54,818 bases of DNA from Armatimonadetes bacterium UBA5352 (GCA_002411015.1 DHPY01000106.1:435-55252); one strand, 5' to 3'; counted from the stretch's first letter, positions 9,086-17,764 are shown. The notes: generated by a model not told the origin, from the sequence alone. Numbers and translations: made by a program.

Positions 9086-11071
9086 TCAGCCGGCAGCCTG
9101 CGCATCACGCTCCGCCTGCATCGAGGCGGCAAGGAACTTGAGGAGCACGTTCGCGTCGCTCACGGCTGCGCGACGCGCGACCGCCTCGTTCACCAGGCTC
9201 ATTGAGCCCGGTCCCGAGGGAACGAACCGCTTCGGCTCCATGGAGAGGCTCTTGGCCGTCGCGAGCACGAGCGCTGCCTCGCCGTAGCCCGCGCCCTCGG
9301 CGCGTAGCGAGCGCACCGACGCCTCCGGCACCAGCATCATCCCAGCCACCTGCGAATCAAAGACCTCCTGCTGCGCCGGCGTCGCGCGCGCGCCGAGCAG
9401 GTTCAGCCGCGCAACGAGCGCGTGCGCGTTCGCCTTGACGCTCTGCTGCTTTGCCCGGCGCACCGAATCCATCGCCTTCGTGGCCAGCGCATCGGTGCGG
9501 CTGGCGGCGGAGCGGAGCTGATCAGCGCTCAGATCGCGGGGATCGTTCAGCCGCACGACAAGCTCTATGAGATCCGTAACGTCCTTCGCGGACGCCTGCG
9601 CGCTCTCCACGTCACCGAGCGTGGCGGGTGATTCGGCCATCGCTTCATCGAGCGTGTCGGCGCCAAGCTGCAGCTCACTCAGCGTGACCTCGAGGGCGCG
9701 GATGTCCTCCGGGCTGCCTTCACCCGCCTGAGCGCGCTGGAGAGCCGTGCGCGCGTCCCCAACCACACGCTGCATCTCCTCTGAGGTCGCGTGGAGGTTG
9801 TCATTGACCCGCTCCAGCACGTAGACCGCCTCGGTCGCCCGCGCGATCGCCGAGTTGCCCAGCGAGACGAGATCGCGCGTCCCGTCGCTCACGCTCGTGT
9901 CGTCATCAGCGAGGTCGAGCAGGCGGCTGTTGATCCCGCGCACCACGCCGGAGATCCCTTCGAGCCGCGCATCCGTCTGCACTCCGTAGCTCGATACGCT
10001 CCGAACCGTCTCCTCGGTGCTTGTGCTGATCTTCGGAAGCCCGGCGAGCAGTGCCGTGGCGCGCTGTCTGCCCTCTGCCGGGATGCCGGGCAGTGTCGCC
10101 GGAGGAAGCTCCGGAAGCGCCGCCAGCCGCGTCTCGACGTAGCGCAGTCCGCCGCTCAAGCGCATTGCCTGCTCATACGCCGCGCGCGCACCGACCCGGT
10201 CGCCGCGCCTGGCCAACGCATCACCAAGTAGCGTCTGCGCCTCCGGGAGATCCGGGGCAAGCTCCAGGCCCTTCTCCAGCAGCATGCTGGCCTTCGAAGG
10301 CTGCCCGCGCAGGAGATAGCCGCGGGCGATCCAGAGCAGCGACTCGGAACTCGTGTCGCTCATTTCCTCGCGCTTGAGCTGCCGAGCGATTCGGTCCTCA
10401 GTCCGCGGGTGGGTGCTGAAGTAGACCTCCCATCGACTCGGCCGCCGCTTCTCGACATCCGTCATGAGCCGGTTGAAGAAGTCGAGGCCGCGTGCGGGGT
10501 CGTAGCCAACGGCATAGGCGTAGCGCGTGCCTGCATCATCCGCGGCATACTCGGCGTCGCGTGAGTACTGCAGCGACAGCAGCCCCAGCCCGATGCCGAG
10601 GACATCGCCGGCGGCGCGTGATTTGCCGCTGATGATCTGCGTCACAACGCCCCAGAGGAGGCTGTTCTTGAAGGAGTGGATCGAGTCCCTGTTGACGATA
10701 TGCCCGACCTCATGCGCGAGGACAACCGCTACCTCGTCCTCGGTGTCCGCGAAGTCGAGGAAGCCGGTGGTAACGTAGACGTGGCCGTAGGGCGCCGCGA
10801 AGGCGTTGACGAGGTCGGTCTCCACCACGCTGAACTCGTACGGGATGTTCTGCCTGGGCGTATGGCTGACGATCGTGTGACCGCGGTTGGTGAGCCAGTC
10901 GTTGATCAGCGGATCGCTGTCCACCGGGTAGGCGGACTCGATCGAGGTCGCCGAGATGTCGCCGAGAACCTCCTCGACGTCACCCTCGTCGCAGCCTGTG
11001 CCGGCGATGACCAGCGCGAACAGTGCCGCTCCCGTCAGGAGAAGTCTGAGCCTGCGCCATCTACATCCCAC
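9086..11071 (-). CDS. M48-family metalloprotease lipoprotein with TPR region (BepA/YfgC-like)
   Basis: The protein has 661 residues from GTG 11071, preferred over ATG 11086 because GGAGGTGG lies 6 nt before it and nothing precedes the ATG. The N-terminus (CRWRRLRLLL, hydrophobic run, IAGTGC) looks like a lipoprotein signal with a slightly atypical lipobox. The M48 zinc site HEVGH is near residue 121, with the downstream acidic ligand in the SRDAEYAADDAG segment. TPR-like repeats follow at about 234-313, then a long Ala-rich helical region of about 300 residues. Related BepA proteins maintain outer-membrane proteins, suggesting an envelope quality-control role. It lies 42 nt after trxB and is probably co-transcribed with it. 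Confidence 0.85.
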   Translation of the reverse strand: MGCRWRRLRLLLTGAALFALVIAGTGCDEGDVEEVLGDISATSIESAYPVDSDPLINDWLTNRGHTIVSHTPRQNIPYEFSVVETDLVNAFAAPYGHVYVTTGFLDFADTEDEVAVVLAHEVGHIVNRDSIHSFKNSLLWGVVTQIISGKSRAAGDVLGIGLGLLSLQYSRDAEYAADDAGTRYAYAVGYDPARGLDFFNRLMTDVEKRRPSRWEVYFSTHPRTEDRIARQLKREEMSDTSSESLLWIARGYLLRGQPSKASMLLEKGLELAPDLPEAQTLLGDALARRGDRVGARAAYEQAMRLSGGLRYVETRLAALPELPPATLPGIPAEGRQRATALLAGLPKISTSTEETVRSVSSYGVQTDARLEGISGVVRGINSRLLDLADDDTSVSDGTRDLVSLGNSAIARATEAVYVLERVNDNLHATSEEMQRVVGDARTALQRAQAGEGSPEDIRALEVTLSELQLGADTLDEAMAESPATLGDVESAQASAKDVTDLIELVVRLNDPRDLSADQLRSAASRTDALATKAMDSVRRAKQQSVKANAHALVARLNLLGARATPAQQEVFDSQVAGMMLVPEASVRSLRAEGAGYGEAALVLATAKSLSMEPKRFVPSGPGSMSLVNEAVARRAAVSDANVLLKFLAASMQAERDAQAAG

Positions 11072-11113
11072 CTGACCCACCTCCATGGCCGACGGTGCGC
11101 GCGGCTGCGGCCG

Positions 11114-12052
11114 TCAGTCCTGCGCCCTGCGCATGGCGACGTAGCGGTAGGCGCTGTCGGCCGCGATTGCGGCGTCACCAACCGCGGTTGTTACCTGGCG
11201 CAAAGGCGTGTCACGCACGTCGCCCGCCGCGAAGATGCCCGGCTGCGACGTGCGCATCCGCTGATCTGTGACGATGAAGCTGTCCTTGAGTTCGACGAGG
11301 CCATCCAGAAAGCCTGTGTTCGGCTCATAGCCAATGGCCACGAAGACGCCGTCCACATCAATCTCGCCGTCGGCATCGGTCTTGTTGTTATGCACCACGA
11401 TCTTCGAGACGCCACCGTGGTTGCCGATGATCTGCGTCGGGATCGTATCCCAGACCAGTTCGAGATTCCTGACCTTGAACGCGCGCTCGGCGAGGATCAT
11501 CTCCGCTCGGAGTTCATCGCGCCGGTGGATCAGGTAGACCTTCTCCGCGATGTCCGAGAGGTAGAGCGCCTCCTCCACCGCGCTGTTGCCGCCGCCGATA
11601 ACTGCGACGGTCTTGCCGCGGTAGAAGAAGCCGTCGCAGGTGGCGCAGTAGGAGACGCCTCTGCCGAAGAGGTCGCGCTCCCCCGGGATCTTCAGCCTCC
11701 TCGGGCTCGCCCCGACCGCGAGGATGATCGCGCTGGCGAGGATGTCCCGGTCCTCACAGACGAGTCTCCATCGGCTGTCGTCCGGTACGATGCTCTTCAC
11801 CTCGGCGCTCTCGATCGTTACGCCGAAGTTCTGCGCCTGCTGGCTCAGCCTCATAATCAACTCGGCTCCGGTGATCCCGTCGGGGAAGCCCGGGAAGTTC
11901 TCGATGACCGACGCGGTTGCGGTCTGCCCGCCCGGCCCGCCGATCGCGAGCAGCACAAGCTCCAGACCGTAGCGCGTCGCGTAGATACCGGCCGTGAGCC
12001 CCGCGGCTCCGCCGCCAACAATCACAAGTTCGTGTTCCTCTACCTCAGGCAC
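11114..12052 (-). CDS. trxB: Thioredoxin-disulfide reductase
   Basis: This 312-residue cytoplasmic FAD enzyme uses NADPH to reduce thioredoxin. The FAD site GGGAAGLTAG is near residues 13-22, the redox pair is CATC (Cys136, Cys139) and the NADPH site is GGGNSA at 153-158. The C-terminal FAD motif GIFAAGDVRD is present. The length matches low-molecular-weight TrxB. The GTG start at 12052 follows GGAGGTCGCC. A strong promoter lies about 65-95 nt upstream. A membrane protease gene follows in the same transcript, a plausible envelope and redox stress pairing, though that link is inference. Confidence 0.96.
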   Translation of the reverse strand: MPEVEEHELVIVGGGAAGLTAGIYATRYGLELVLLAIGGPGGQTATASVIENFPGFPDGITGAELIMRLSQQAQNFGVTIESAEVKSIVPDDSRWRLVCEDRDILASAIILAVGASPRRLKIPGERDLFGRGVSYCATCDGFFYRGKTVAVIGGGNSAVEEALYLSDIAEKVYLIHRRDELRAEMILAERAFKVRNLELVWDTIPTQIIGNHGGVSKIVVHNNKTDADGEIDVDGVFVAIGYEPNTGFLDGLVELKDSFIVTDQRMRTSQPGIFAAGDVRDTPLRQVTTAVGDAAIAADSAYRYVAMRRAQD

Positions 12053-12118
12053 GGCGACCTCCCTCTCCTCTTTGCACCGTTGCGGGTCCTCGGGTCGAGC
12101 AACTCCCGATCGAGGGCA

Positions 12119-12147
12119 ATTCTACCATACCCGGGCGCGCGTCTCAA
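12119..12147 (-). promoter_or_regulatory. Sigma-70-type promoter for trxB
   Basis: On the leftward strand TTGAGA and TAGAAT are separated by exactly 17 bp, with TGG before the -10 box (extended -10). It lies between the end of the decayed DUF4838 gene and trxB, giving an untranslated leader of about 60 nt. Confidence 0.7.
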
Positions 12148-12178
12148 AGGCGGTTACCGGCGCGGGGCAGAACCCGCC

Positions 12179-13578
12179 CTATGGCATTCGCGAGACCAGC
12201 CAGACGCGCTTCCAGATCCCTCCGGCCCCGCCACGGTCCTCCACGCGCACGCGGATCCCCTGGCGGGCCTTCTCCGGGTCCACGAACGGGTCCATTCTGA
12301 TCTCGAACGGCGTGTTCCAGTCATTGGGCTGCTCAAAGATGTGCTGCCCGGCCAGTTGTCCGTTCACGTAGACCCAGCAGGACTCGTCAACCGCGCCGAA
12401 GTAGAGGTGGATCTCGCGCCCCGCGAACCCCTCCGGCATGGCCTGCTCTATCGCGTACCAGCCGATGCCATCGTAGTTCTTCAGTTTCTCACGCGGTTCC
12501 TGGGAGGGGTAGGTCTCGCCGTCATAGGGGTTCTCCCACTGGAAGTCGGTGCGCATGAGCTCCCACCTGGCCACATCGGCGGCTGAGAGCGCCTGCCAGC
12601 CCTCCGCGAGGCCAGCGTCCTCCGGGTCGAGCCGGAATCGCCAGGCAAGCGCCGTCGGCACCCACGGCAGCGGGTACTCCTGCAGCGCCGCGGCACTCTT
12701 CAGGCCCGTGATGTCGCCGAATCGCGTCTCGTTCGCGAACAGCCCGATCCGGTTCAGCGGGACATCGTCGCGGTGCGCGGTGCGGAAGTCGAGCAGCGCC
12801 TGCGAGTGCTCGAACTCCGGGATGCCGGTGGTAACGATCGCGTTGAGGGTCAGCCGCGCGTGCTCGTTGGCGAGGATCAGTTCATCCAGCCGCGCGTGCT
12901 GTGCGGGCGCAAGCTCCCGGGCGCTGGCCCGCTGGAGGATTGCATCCGTCTCGTCGAAGTCCTCAGCGCGGTAGTAGTCGTCGAGCGACCACGTCAGCCC
13001 GCGCGCGAAGTTGCAGTACTTCCCTCGCGTCGCTACCGCGTCGAGGTCCGGCAGCAGCCGCGCGTCCCAGACCTCCTCGCGCCAGTAGCGGTAGTAGTCG
13101 CGGCCGTCCTCGGCGGCGGCGCCGTAGGCCGCACAGTGATGCTGCTCCCAGTACTCGAAGGGCCGCTCGGGCTCACACATCGCCGGGTGAGCACATAACC
13201 GGCGGACCCGCAGGCCGCCCACATGCCCGTCAGCGAGTCGTAGTCGGCCGCGATCACGCCATGGCTCAGCGCCATCTGGAAGACCTCGAACATCTGCCGC
13301 TCATCGCCGAGCGGGATCGCCATTGTGTGATAGTAGTGCGGCAGGTTGGGGCGCGTGAAGATCATCGTGGCGCCCATCGCGCTCCAGCCATCATGCAGCT
13401 CCTGGAGCTTCTGCAGGTTCACCGTGGTCGGCGCCAGGCCGGTGGCCACGTTCGGCTCAAGCCGCGGTCGCCGGGGCGGCTGCTCGGTCGCTTCGTAGGC
13501 ATACATGACTGCGTCCGCCTCAGGATCGTGCTCCCTGGCGAGCCGCGCGACCGTGCCATCAGCGGCGGATGCGCCTTC
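12179..13578 (-). pseudogene. Decayed DUF4838-family gene: 5'-truncated and frameshifted
   Basis: Coding sequence is readable in two frames. From 13578 to about 13185 one frame reads TVARLAREHDPEADAVMYAY, then EQPPRRPRLEPNV, matching the middle of DUF4838 proteins (compare GMYAYSEHSPPP in the intact paralogue at 375-2909). Near 13181-13187 the homologous reading moves to the other frame; one extra base would join GYVLTR to MCEPERPFEYWEQ. That second frame continues to a TAG at 12179 and ends in a galactose-binding-like domain (ESCWVYVNGQLAGQHIFEQ). The N-terminal half, including signal peptide and Cys motif, is absent: the frame meets a stop at 13579-13581, 3 bp from the obg stop. The frameshift alone could be a sequencing error; the truncation could not. 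Confidence 0.8.
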
Positions 13579-13583
13579 TCAGT

Positions 13584-14900
13584 CTATCTCCGTCCCCGCA
13601 GGAGGGGCTGGTCGGTGAAGATGAACTCCACCCGGCCGATGACGATGGTGTCGCCCTCCTCCACGCCCGCCTTGCGGAGCGCCTTGATGACGCCCTGCTC
13701 CTCAAGCTGCTCCTGGAACCACGCAACCGCCTCATCCGCGTCCATGTCCACCGTGGCCGCCAGACGCTCGATCCGCGAGCCGTTGACCTCCATCGTGGCC
13801 TCATCCACGCGGCGCACGGACAACTGCCGCCACGGCAGCGGCGGGATCTGGAGGTTCATCTCCTCCTCGGTCGGCGGCTCAGGCTCCACCCGGTGGCCGT
13901 GCGCGAACAGCCGCTCGCGCAGGTAGTCGAGCAGCAGGTCAATGCCCTGGCGTGTCGCCGCGGAGATCGAGAAGACCCGGTATCCCTCGCCCTCGAGCGT
14001 GGAGCGCAGCTGGGGCTCATTCTCACGCGCCTGCGGCAGATCCATCTTGTTCAACGCCACGATCTGCTCGAGGTGCACGAGCGACTCGCTGTACATCTCA
14101 AGCTCGTGGTTGATATCGCGGAAGTCCTGCAGCGGATCGCGGCCCTCCAGCGCGCTCGCGTCAAGCATGTGCAGGAGGAGCTTGGTGCGCTCGACGTGCT
14201 TGAGGAACTGGTCGCCAAGCCCCACGCCCTCATGCGCGCCGACGATCAGCCCGGGGAGGTCGGCGATGACCATCGTGCTGTAGTCCTCGAACTGCACCAC
14301 ACCCAGGTTCGGCTGCAGGGTCGTGAACGGGTAGGCGGCGATCTCTGGCTTCGCGGCGGAGACCACCGAGATGAAGCTGGACTTGCCGACGTTCGGGTAG
14401 CCGATGGTGCCGACGTCCGCGAGGAGCTTGAGCTCCAGGCGCAGATGGCGCTCCTCGCCCGGCGCGCCGAGCTGACAGAAGCGCGGGGCCTGCCGGCTCG
14501 GGGTGGCGAAGGTCGCGTTCCCTCGCCCGCCGTTGCCGCCGCGCGCGACCAGCATCCGCTGACCGGGGTACACGAGGTCGCCAACCTGCTGCTTCAGGTC
14601 GAGATCATAGACGGTGGTGCCGGGTGGGACCGGGATGACGAGGATCTCGCCGCTGCGCCCACGGTGCTTCTTCGACGTGCCCATCTTCCCGTGCTCGCCC
14701 TTGAAGATGTTGCGGTACTTGAAGTCGAGGAGCGTGCGCATGTCGTCCTTGACCTCCAGGTACACATCCGCGCCATCTCCGCCGTCGCCCCCGTTGGGGC
14801 CTCCGCGCGGCTCAAATGCCCCGCGCCGGAAGCTCACGACGCCGTTGCCGCCGTCGCCGGCGCGCACGGTGATCTCCGCCTCGTCAATGAAACCGTTCAT
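13584..14900 (-). CDS. obg: GTPase ObgE/CgtA
   Basis: This 438-residue ribosome-associated GTPase acts in large-subunit assembly and stress control. The glycine-rich Obg fold covers residues 1-158 (GPNGGDGGDGADVYLE). The G domain has its P-loop GYPNVGKSSF near 167-176, DLPGLIVGAHEG for G3, NKMD for G4 and SAATRQG for G5. An OCT-type C-terminal domain lies near 345-425. The ATG at 14900 follows GGGAGAG; in-frame codons upstream run through a hairpin and are not coding. It is the last intact gene of the conserved rplU-rpmA-obg group. Confidence 0.96.
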   Translation of the reverse strand: MNGFIDEAEITVRAGDGGNGVVSFRRGAFEPRGGPNGGDGGDGADVYLEVKDDMRTLLDFKYRNIFKGEHGKMGTSKKHRGRSGEILVIPVPPGTTVYDLDLKQQVGDLVYPGQRMLVARGGNGGRGNATFATPSRQAPRFCQLGAPGEERHLRLELKLLADVGTIGYPNVGKSSFISVVSAAKPEIAAYPFTTLQPNLGVVQFEDYSTMVIADLPGLIVGAHEGVGLGDQFLKHVERTKLLLHMLDASALEGRDPLQDFRDINHELEMYSESLVHLEQIVALNKMDLPQARENEPQLRSTLEGEGYRVFSISAATRQGIDLLLDYLRERLFAHGHRVEPEPPTEEEMNLQIPPLPWRQLSVRRVDEATMEVNGSRIERLAATVDMDADEAVAWFQEQLEEQGVIKALRKAGVEEGDTIVIGRVEFIFTDQPLLRGRR

Positions 14901-14935
14901 CGAATCTCTCCCGGTACCGTCCCCGTAAACGAAGA

Positions 14936-14960
14936 CTGCCGGCACAGTGCGTGCCGGCAG
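14936..14960 (-). terminator. Intergenic hairpin between rpmA and obg
   Basis: Perfect 10-bp arms (CTGCCGGCAC / GTGCCGGCAG) flank a 5-nt loop. In the leftward sense it is followed by TCTTCGTTTACGGGG, fairly T-rich and similar to the motif after other hairpins here. It may reduce read-through from rpmA into obg so that ribosomal protein output exceeds that of the GTPase. Confidence 0.55.
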
Positions 14961-14989
14961 CCTCAATCACTTCGAGCGACTGGCCGAGG

Positions 14990-15259
14990 TTACGAGGCTA
15001 CTTTCGCTGCCTCGGGCCAGACGTTGATGAGCTTGTTCGGGCCCTTCTGCTCATACTCAACGAAGCCATCGGCGGTGGCGAAGATGGTGTTGTCCTTGCC
15101 GATGCCGACGTTGCGCCCAGCGCGGTACTTCGTGCCGCGCTGGCGCACGATGATGCTGCCTGCCGTCACTTCCTGGCCCTCGAAACGCTTCGGACCAAGC
15201 CGCTTGGACCGGCTGTCGCGACCGTTTCGAGTGCTGCCCATACCCTTCTTGTGCGCCAT
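14990..15259 (-). CDS. rpmA: 50S ribosomal protein L27
   Basis: This 89-residue protein of the large ribosomal subunit lies near the peptidyl transferase centre. It begins MAHKKGMGSTRNGRDS and contains RLGPKRFEGQEV and GSIIVRQRGTKYRAG, standard L27 signatures. The N-terminus starts directly at AHKKG, so it lacks the longer, protease-removed N-terminal extension of Firmicutes L27. The ATG at 15259 was chosen because residues further upstream do not match the family. It sits between rplU and obg, the usual order. Confidence 0.97.
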   Translation of the reverse strand: MAHKKGMGSTRNGRDSRSKRLGPKRFEGQEVTAGSIIVRQRGTKYRAGRNVGIGKDNTIFATADGFVEYEQKGPNKLINVWPEAAKVAS

Positions 15260-15323
15260 CTGCGCCAACTCCTGTCGCGGAGGGATGCAATACGTAGGCT
15301 GTCCAGGCCGGTAGCGGCCATGC

Positions 15324-15638
15324 TCAGCCGTTGATCGCGAGGATCTCAAGCTGCGTGAACGGCTGCCGATGCCCGACCCTCCGGCGGTAGTGCTTCTTCG
15401 CCTTGTACTTCACGACGAGCACCTTGCGGTCGCGGCCCTGCTGCATGACGCGGGCTGTGACGCTGGCGCCGTCGAGATAGGGCCGCCCGACGCGCAGTTC
15501 GCCGTCGTCGCCCTTGATCGCGAGGACCTTATCCAGCGTGATCTCCTGGCCGGTCTCCTCGATCTGCTTGTCTACCTTAACTGTCTTCTCGGGCTCAATG
15601 ATGTGCTGCCGCCCGCCGATCTCAACTATCGCGTACAT
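15324..15638 (-). CDS. rplU: 50S ribosomal protein L21
   Basis: This 104-residue large-subunit protein binds 23S rRNA. MYAIVEIGGRQHIIEPEKTV at the start and KYKAKKHYRRRVGHRQPFTQ near the end are characteristic. The ATG at 15638 follows GAGGAG. It heads the rplU-rpmA-obg operon. The leader upstream contains a promoter and a stable hairpin with a U-rich tail, consistent with attenuation control of this operon as described for L21 leaders in other bacteria. Confidence 0.97.
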   Translation of the reverse strand: MYAIVEIGGRQHIIEPEKTVKVDKQIEETGQEITLDKVLAIKGDDGELRVGRPYLDGASVTARVMQQGRDRKVLVVKYKAKKHYRRRVGHRQPFTQLEILAING

Positions 15639-15686
15639 GGCGCTGCTCCTCTTGTCTTGCTACTCGGGCCCGGACAATAACAAACA

Positions 15687-15719
15687 GTCAACGGCACGGG
15701 TGCCTCCCGCGCCGTCGAC
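15687..15719 (-). promoter_or_regulatory. rplU leader hairpin, possible attenuator
   Basis: The leader RNA folds into a 14-bp stem with one or two G-U pairs (GTCGACGGC / GCCGTTGAC outer, GCGGG / CCCGT inner) and an AGGCA loop, followed by TGTTTGTTATTG. It begins only a few nt after the predicted start of the rplU transcript and ends 48 nt before the rplU ATG. A terminator-like structure inside a ribosomal protein leader suggests attenuation. It could also terminate transcripts from the gene upstream. Confidence 0.6.
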
Positions 15720-15731
15720 CGGCGGACAATC

Positions 15732-15760
15732 ATTGTATCTGATGCGACGCCGCGCGTCAA
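15732..15760 (-). promoter_or_regulatory. Sigma-70-type promoter for rplU-rpmA-obg
   Basis: Leftward-strand TTGACG and TACAAT are separated by 17 bp. The -35 box overlaps the stop codon of the translin-family gene (15757-15759). The predicted start site near 15725 puts the leader hairpin at the very 5' end of the transcript. Confidence 0.75.
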
Positions 15761-16413
15761 GGCGATTTCGGCGAATCGTTCGTCTCCAGCGCCTCCTGGA
15801 GCTGGCGCATGCGCGCCTCAAGCCGCGACTGGCGCAGGGCGTTGGTCAGGTCGCCTCGTGTCCGTTCCACCGCTCCGCGCGCCTGGTCCGAGCGCGTCCG
15901 CAGGCCCTTCGTCACCGCCTGCGGGTAGTCGAAACTCATCAGCGTCTGGTAAACCTCGTCCATCATGTGCAGATAGCGCTCCGCGTCCTCGACGCGATCC
16001 GCGCGGATCAGGTCCAGCACATGCCGCCGCAGCTCGCCAACCGCGTCCCCGAGGCCGTTGAGCCAGTCGGCGTAGTCCACGCCGAGCTTCTTCGGCCCCG
16101 GAAGGTCGCCCTCGGCAATCAGCGCCAGCACCAGTGCCGCCTCCGCGTACTCGCGCGATGCGTCGCCCACGAAGCCGGAGTAGCCGATCTCCGGGCTGCA
16201 TTCGACCGCCGCGAGCATCTGCTCGCACAGCTCACGCGTCCGCGCAACCTGCTCGCGCGCGGCGTCGAACTCACCGCGATGGACGGCCTTGATCGTGGCT
16301 GATGCGGACTGCACCACCTCACGCGAGGTCGTGTAGGCGCGCTCGCGGTCAGTGTGAACCGTCTCGAGGTGCTCGCGCGCCTCGTCGGCAAACCTGTCTA
16401 TCTCCCCGAGCAT
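15757..16413 (-). CDS. Translin-family protein (prokaryotic)
   Basis: The protein has 218 residues and is nearly all helical. The order of motifs is that of the translin/TRAX superfamily: an N-terminal helix with SASATIKAVHRGEF, GYSGFVGDASREYAEAALVL, the GVDYADWLNGLGD segment, VGELRRHVLDLIRA, MDEVYQTLMSFDYPQAVTKG and ERTRGDLTNALRQ. Eukaryotic translin and archaeal relatives form oligomers that bind RNA or single-stranded DNA, and TRAX and some relatives are RNases. Function in bacteria is not established. ATG 16413 follows AAGGAGG by 8 nt, a very strong site. The gene starts 33 nt after korC and appears to be the last gene of the korDABC operon. Confidence 0.8.
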   Translation of the reverse strand: MLGEIDRFADEAREHLETVHTDRERAYTTSREVVQSASATIKAVHRGEFDAAREQVARTRELCEQMLAAVECSPEIGYSGFVGDASREYAEAALVLALIAEGDLPGPKKLGVDYADWLNGLGDAVGELRRHVLDLIRADRVEDAERYLHMMDEVYQTLMSFDYPQAVTKGLRTRSDQARGAVERTRGDLTNALRQSRLEARMRQLQEALETNDSPKSP

Positions 16414-16446
16414 GATGGGAGCCTCCTTCGCTCGTCTCTGCCTCAT

Positions 16447-16992
16447 TTACGCCAGCGAGCGCGCAATCTCCGCGCCACGCTGAAGCGCCGCCTCGTTGGC
16501 CGGCATGTGCACATGATGGCGCTCAGGCAGCATCGCCCGCAGCGAGCGCGCGACGTCCTCCACCGTCAGCACGCCGGTTCCCGTGGCCCATGCGCCGATC
16601 AGCGACATGTTCACGGTGCGCTCGTTGCCGATCTCCGCCGCGATCTCATTCGCCGGCACCTCGATCAGCCGGCAGCCCTCGCAACGCGGCACCTCGCGGA
16701 TCAGCGAGCTGTTGATGACCAGCAGGCCGCCGTCGGCGATCTCGCCTGCGAACCGCTCGGCGGAGGTGCTGTCCATCAGCACCATCGAGTTCGGGCGTTC
16801 GGAGGTCGGGCTGCCCACACGGCCGTCGGCGATGACGATGGTGCAGGTTGAACTGCCGCCGCGGACCTCCGGCGAATAGATCGGGAACCACGAGACGTTC
16901 AGCCCTGCATCCATCGCCGCGCGTGCGATGAGCTGCCCGGCGAGGTTCACGCCCTGGCCGCCGAGGCCCGCCATGAAGAGCTCCTCACGCAT
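16447..16992 (-). CDS. korC: 2-oxoacid:ferredoxin oxidoreductase, gamma subunit
   Basis: This 181-residue subunit belongs to a CoA-dependent, ferredoxin-linked 2-oxoacid oxidoreductase of the KOR/VOR type. It begins with the gamma-domain motif MAGLGGQGVNLAGQLIARAA and has FPIYSPEVRGGSSTCTIVIA, typical of separate gamma chains. The start overlaps the end of korB by 8 nt, indicating translational coupling. With korD, korA and korB it completes a four-subunit enzyme that oxidises 2-oxoglutarate or branched-chain 2-oxoacids and reduces ferredoxin. Substrate cannot be decided from sequence alone. Such enzymes are oxygen-sensitive, which supports an anaerobic lifestyle. Confidence 0.9.
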   Translation of the reverse strand: MREELFMAGLGGQGVNLAGQLIARAAMDAGLNVSWFPIYSPEVRGGSSTCTIVIADGRVGSPTSERPNSMVLMDSTSAERFAGEIADGGLLVINSSLIREVPRCEGCRLIEVPANEIAAEIGNERTVNMSLIGAWATGTGVLTVEDVARSLRAMLPERHHVHMPANEAALQRGAEIARSLA

Positions 16993-17764
16993 CCGAACCA
17001 GCCTCCTCCTGCTGCCCGGCAGGCCGATCGCGGAAGACGCGCAGCGGGTAGTGCTCGATCATCGTGTCCTCGATGTGCCGGATTGCGCCGAGCGGGTCCA
17101 TGCCCCACCACGTCGGGCAGGTGCTCAGCAGCTCAACGATGCTGAAGCCCTCGCCCGCAAGCTGTAACTCGAACGCCCGGCGGATGGACCTCTTTGCGCT
17201 GCGGATGCGCTGTGGGGTGCTGAGGGCCTCGCGGGCGATGTATGCGGGCCCATCGAGCGTGTCGAGCAGCTCGCAGACGCGGATCGGCCAGCCCGCCTCA
17301 GCGGTGCTGCGGCCGCGCGGGGAGGTGGTTGTGCGCTGCCCCACCAGCGTGGTCGGGGCCATCTGCCCCTGCGTCATCCCGAAGACCGCGTTGTTGATGA
17401 AGATGACGGTGAAGTTCTCGCCGCGCGCCGCGGCGTGGACGATCTCCGCCATCCCGATCGACGCGAGGTCGCCATCGCCCTGGTAGGTGAAGACGACCGC
17501 GTCAGGGTGCACGCGCTTGATCGCCGTGGCGACCGCCGGCCCGCGGCCATGTGACGCCTGCACCGAGTCGGTGTTGAAGTACTCATACGCATAGACCGAG
17601 CAGCCGACGGTGGCGACGGCCACAGTGCGATCGCGGACGCCGAACTCGTCGATCACCTCGGCCACCAGCCGGTGCGCCGTCCCGTGCGTGCAGCCGGGGC
17701 AGTAGCGCATCTCCACCTCGGTCAGCGCATCCGGATAGGGGTTGATCAGCTTCGCTTCAGCCAT
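16985..17764 (-). CDS. korB: 2-oxoacid:ferredoxin oxidoreductase, beta (TPP-binding) subunit
   Basis: This 259-residue subunit carries the thiamine diphosphate site. MRYCPGCTHGTAHRLVAE near the start is the family signature, and GDGDLASIGMAEIVHAAARG with FINNAVFGMTQGQMAPTT form the TPP/Mg motif and the following conserved loop. The chain ends with an amphipathic region typical of KOR/VOR beta subunits. ATG 17764 follows AGAGG. Dependence on TPP links it functionally to the TPP-riboswitch-controlled thi4 gene about 18 kb away. Order in the operon is ferredoxin, alpha, beta, gamma. Confidence 0.92.
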   Translation of the reverse strand: MAEAKLINPYPDALTEVEMRYCPGCTHGTAHRLVAEVIDEFGVRDRTVAVATVGCSVYAYEYFNTDSVQASHGRGPAVATAIKRVHPDAVVFTYQGDGDLASIGMAEIVHAAARGENFTVIFINNAVFGMTQGQMAPTTLVGQRTTTSPRGRSTAEAGWPIRVCELLDTLDGPAYIAREALSTPQRIRSAKRSIRRAFELQLAGEGFSIVELLSTCPTWWGMDPLGAIRHIEDTMIEHYPLRVFRDRPAGQQEEAGSDA

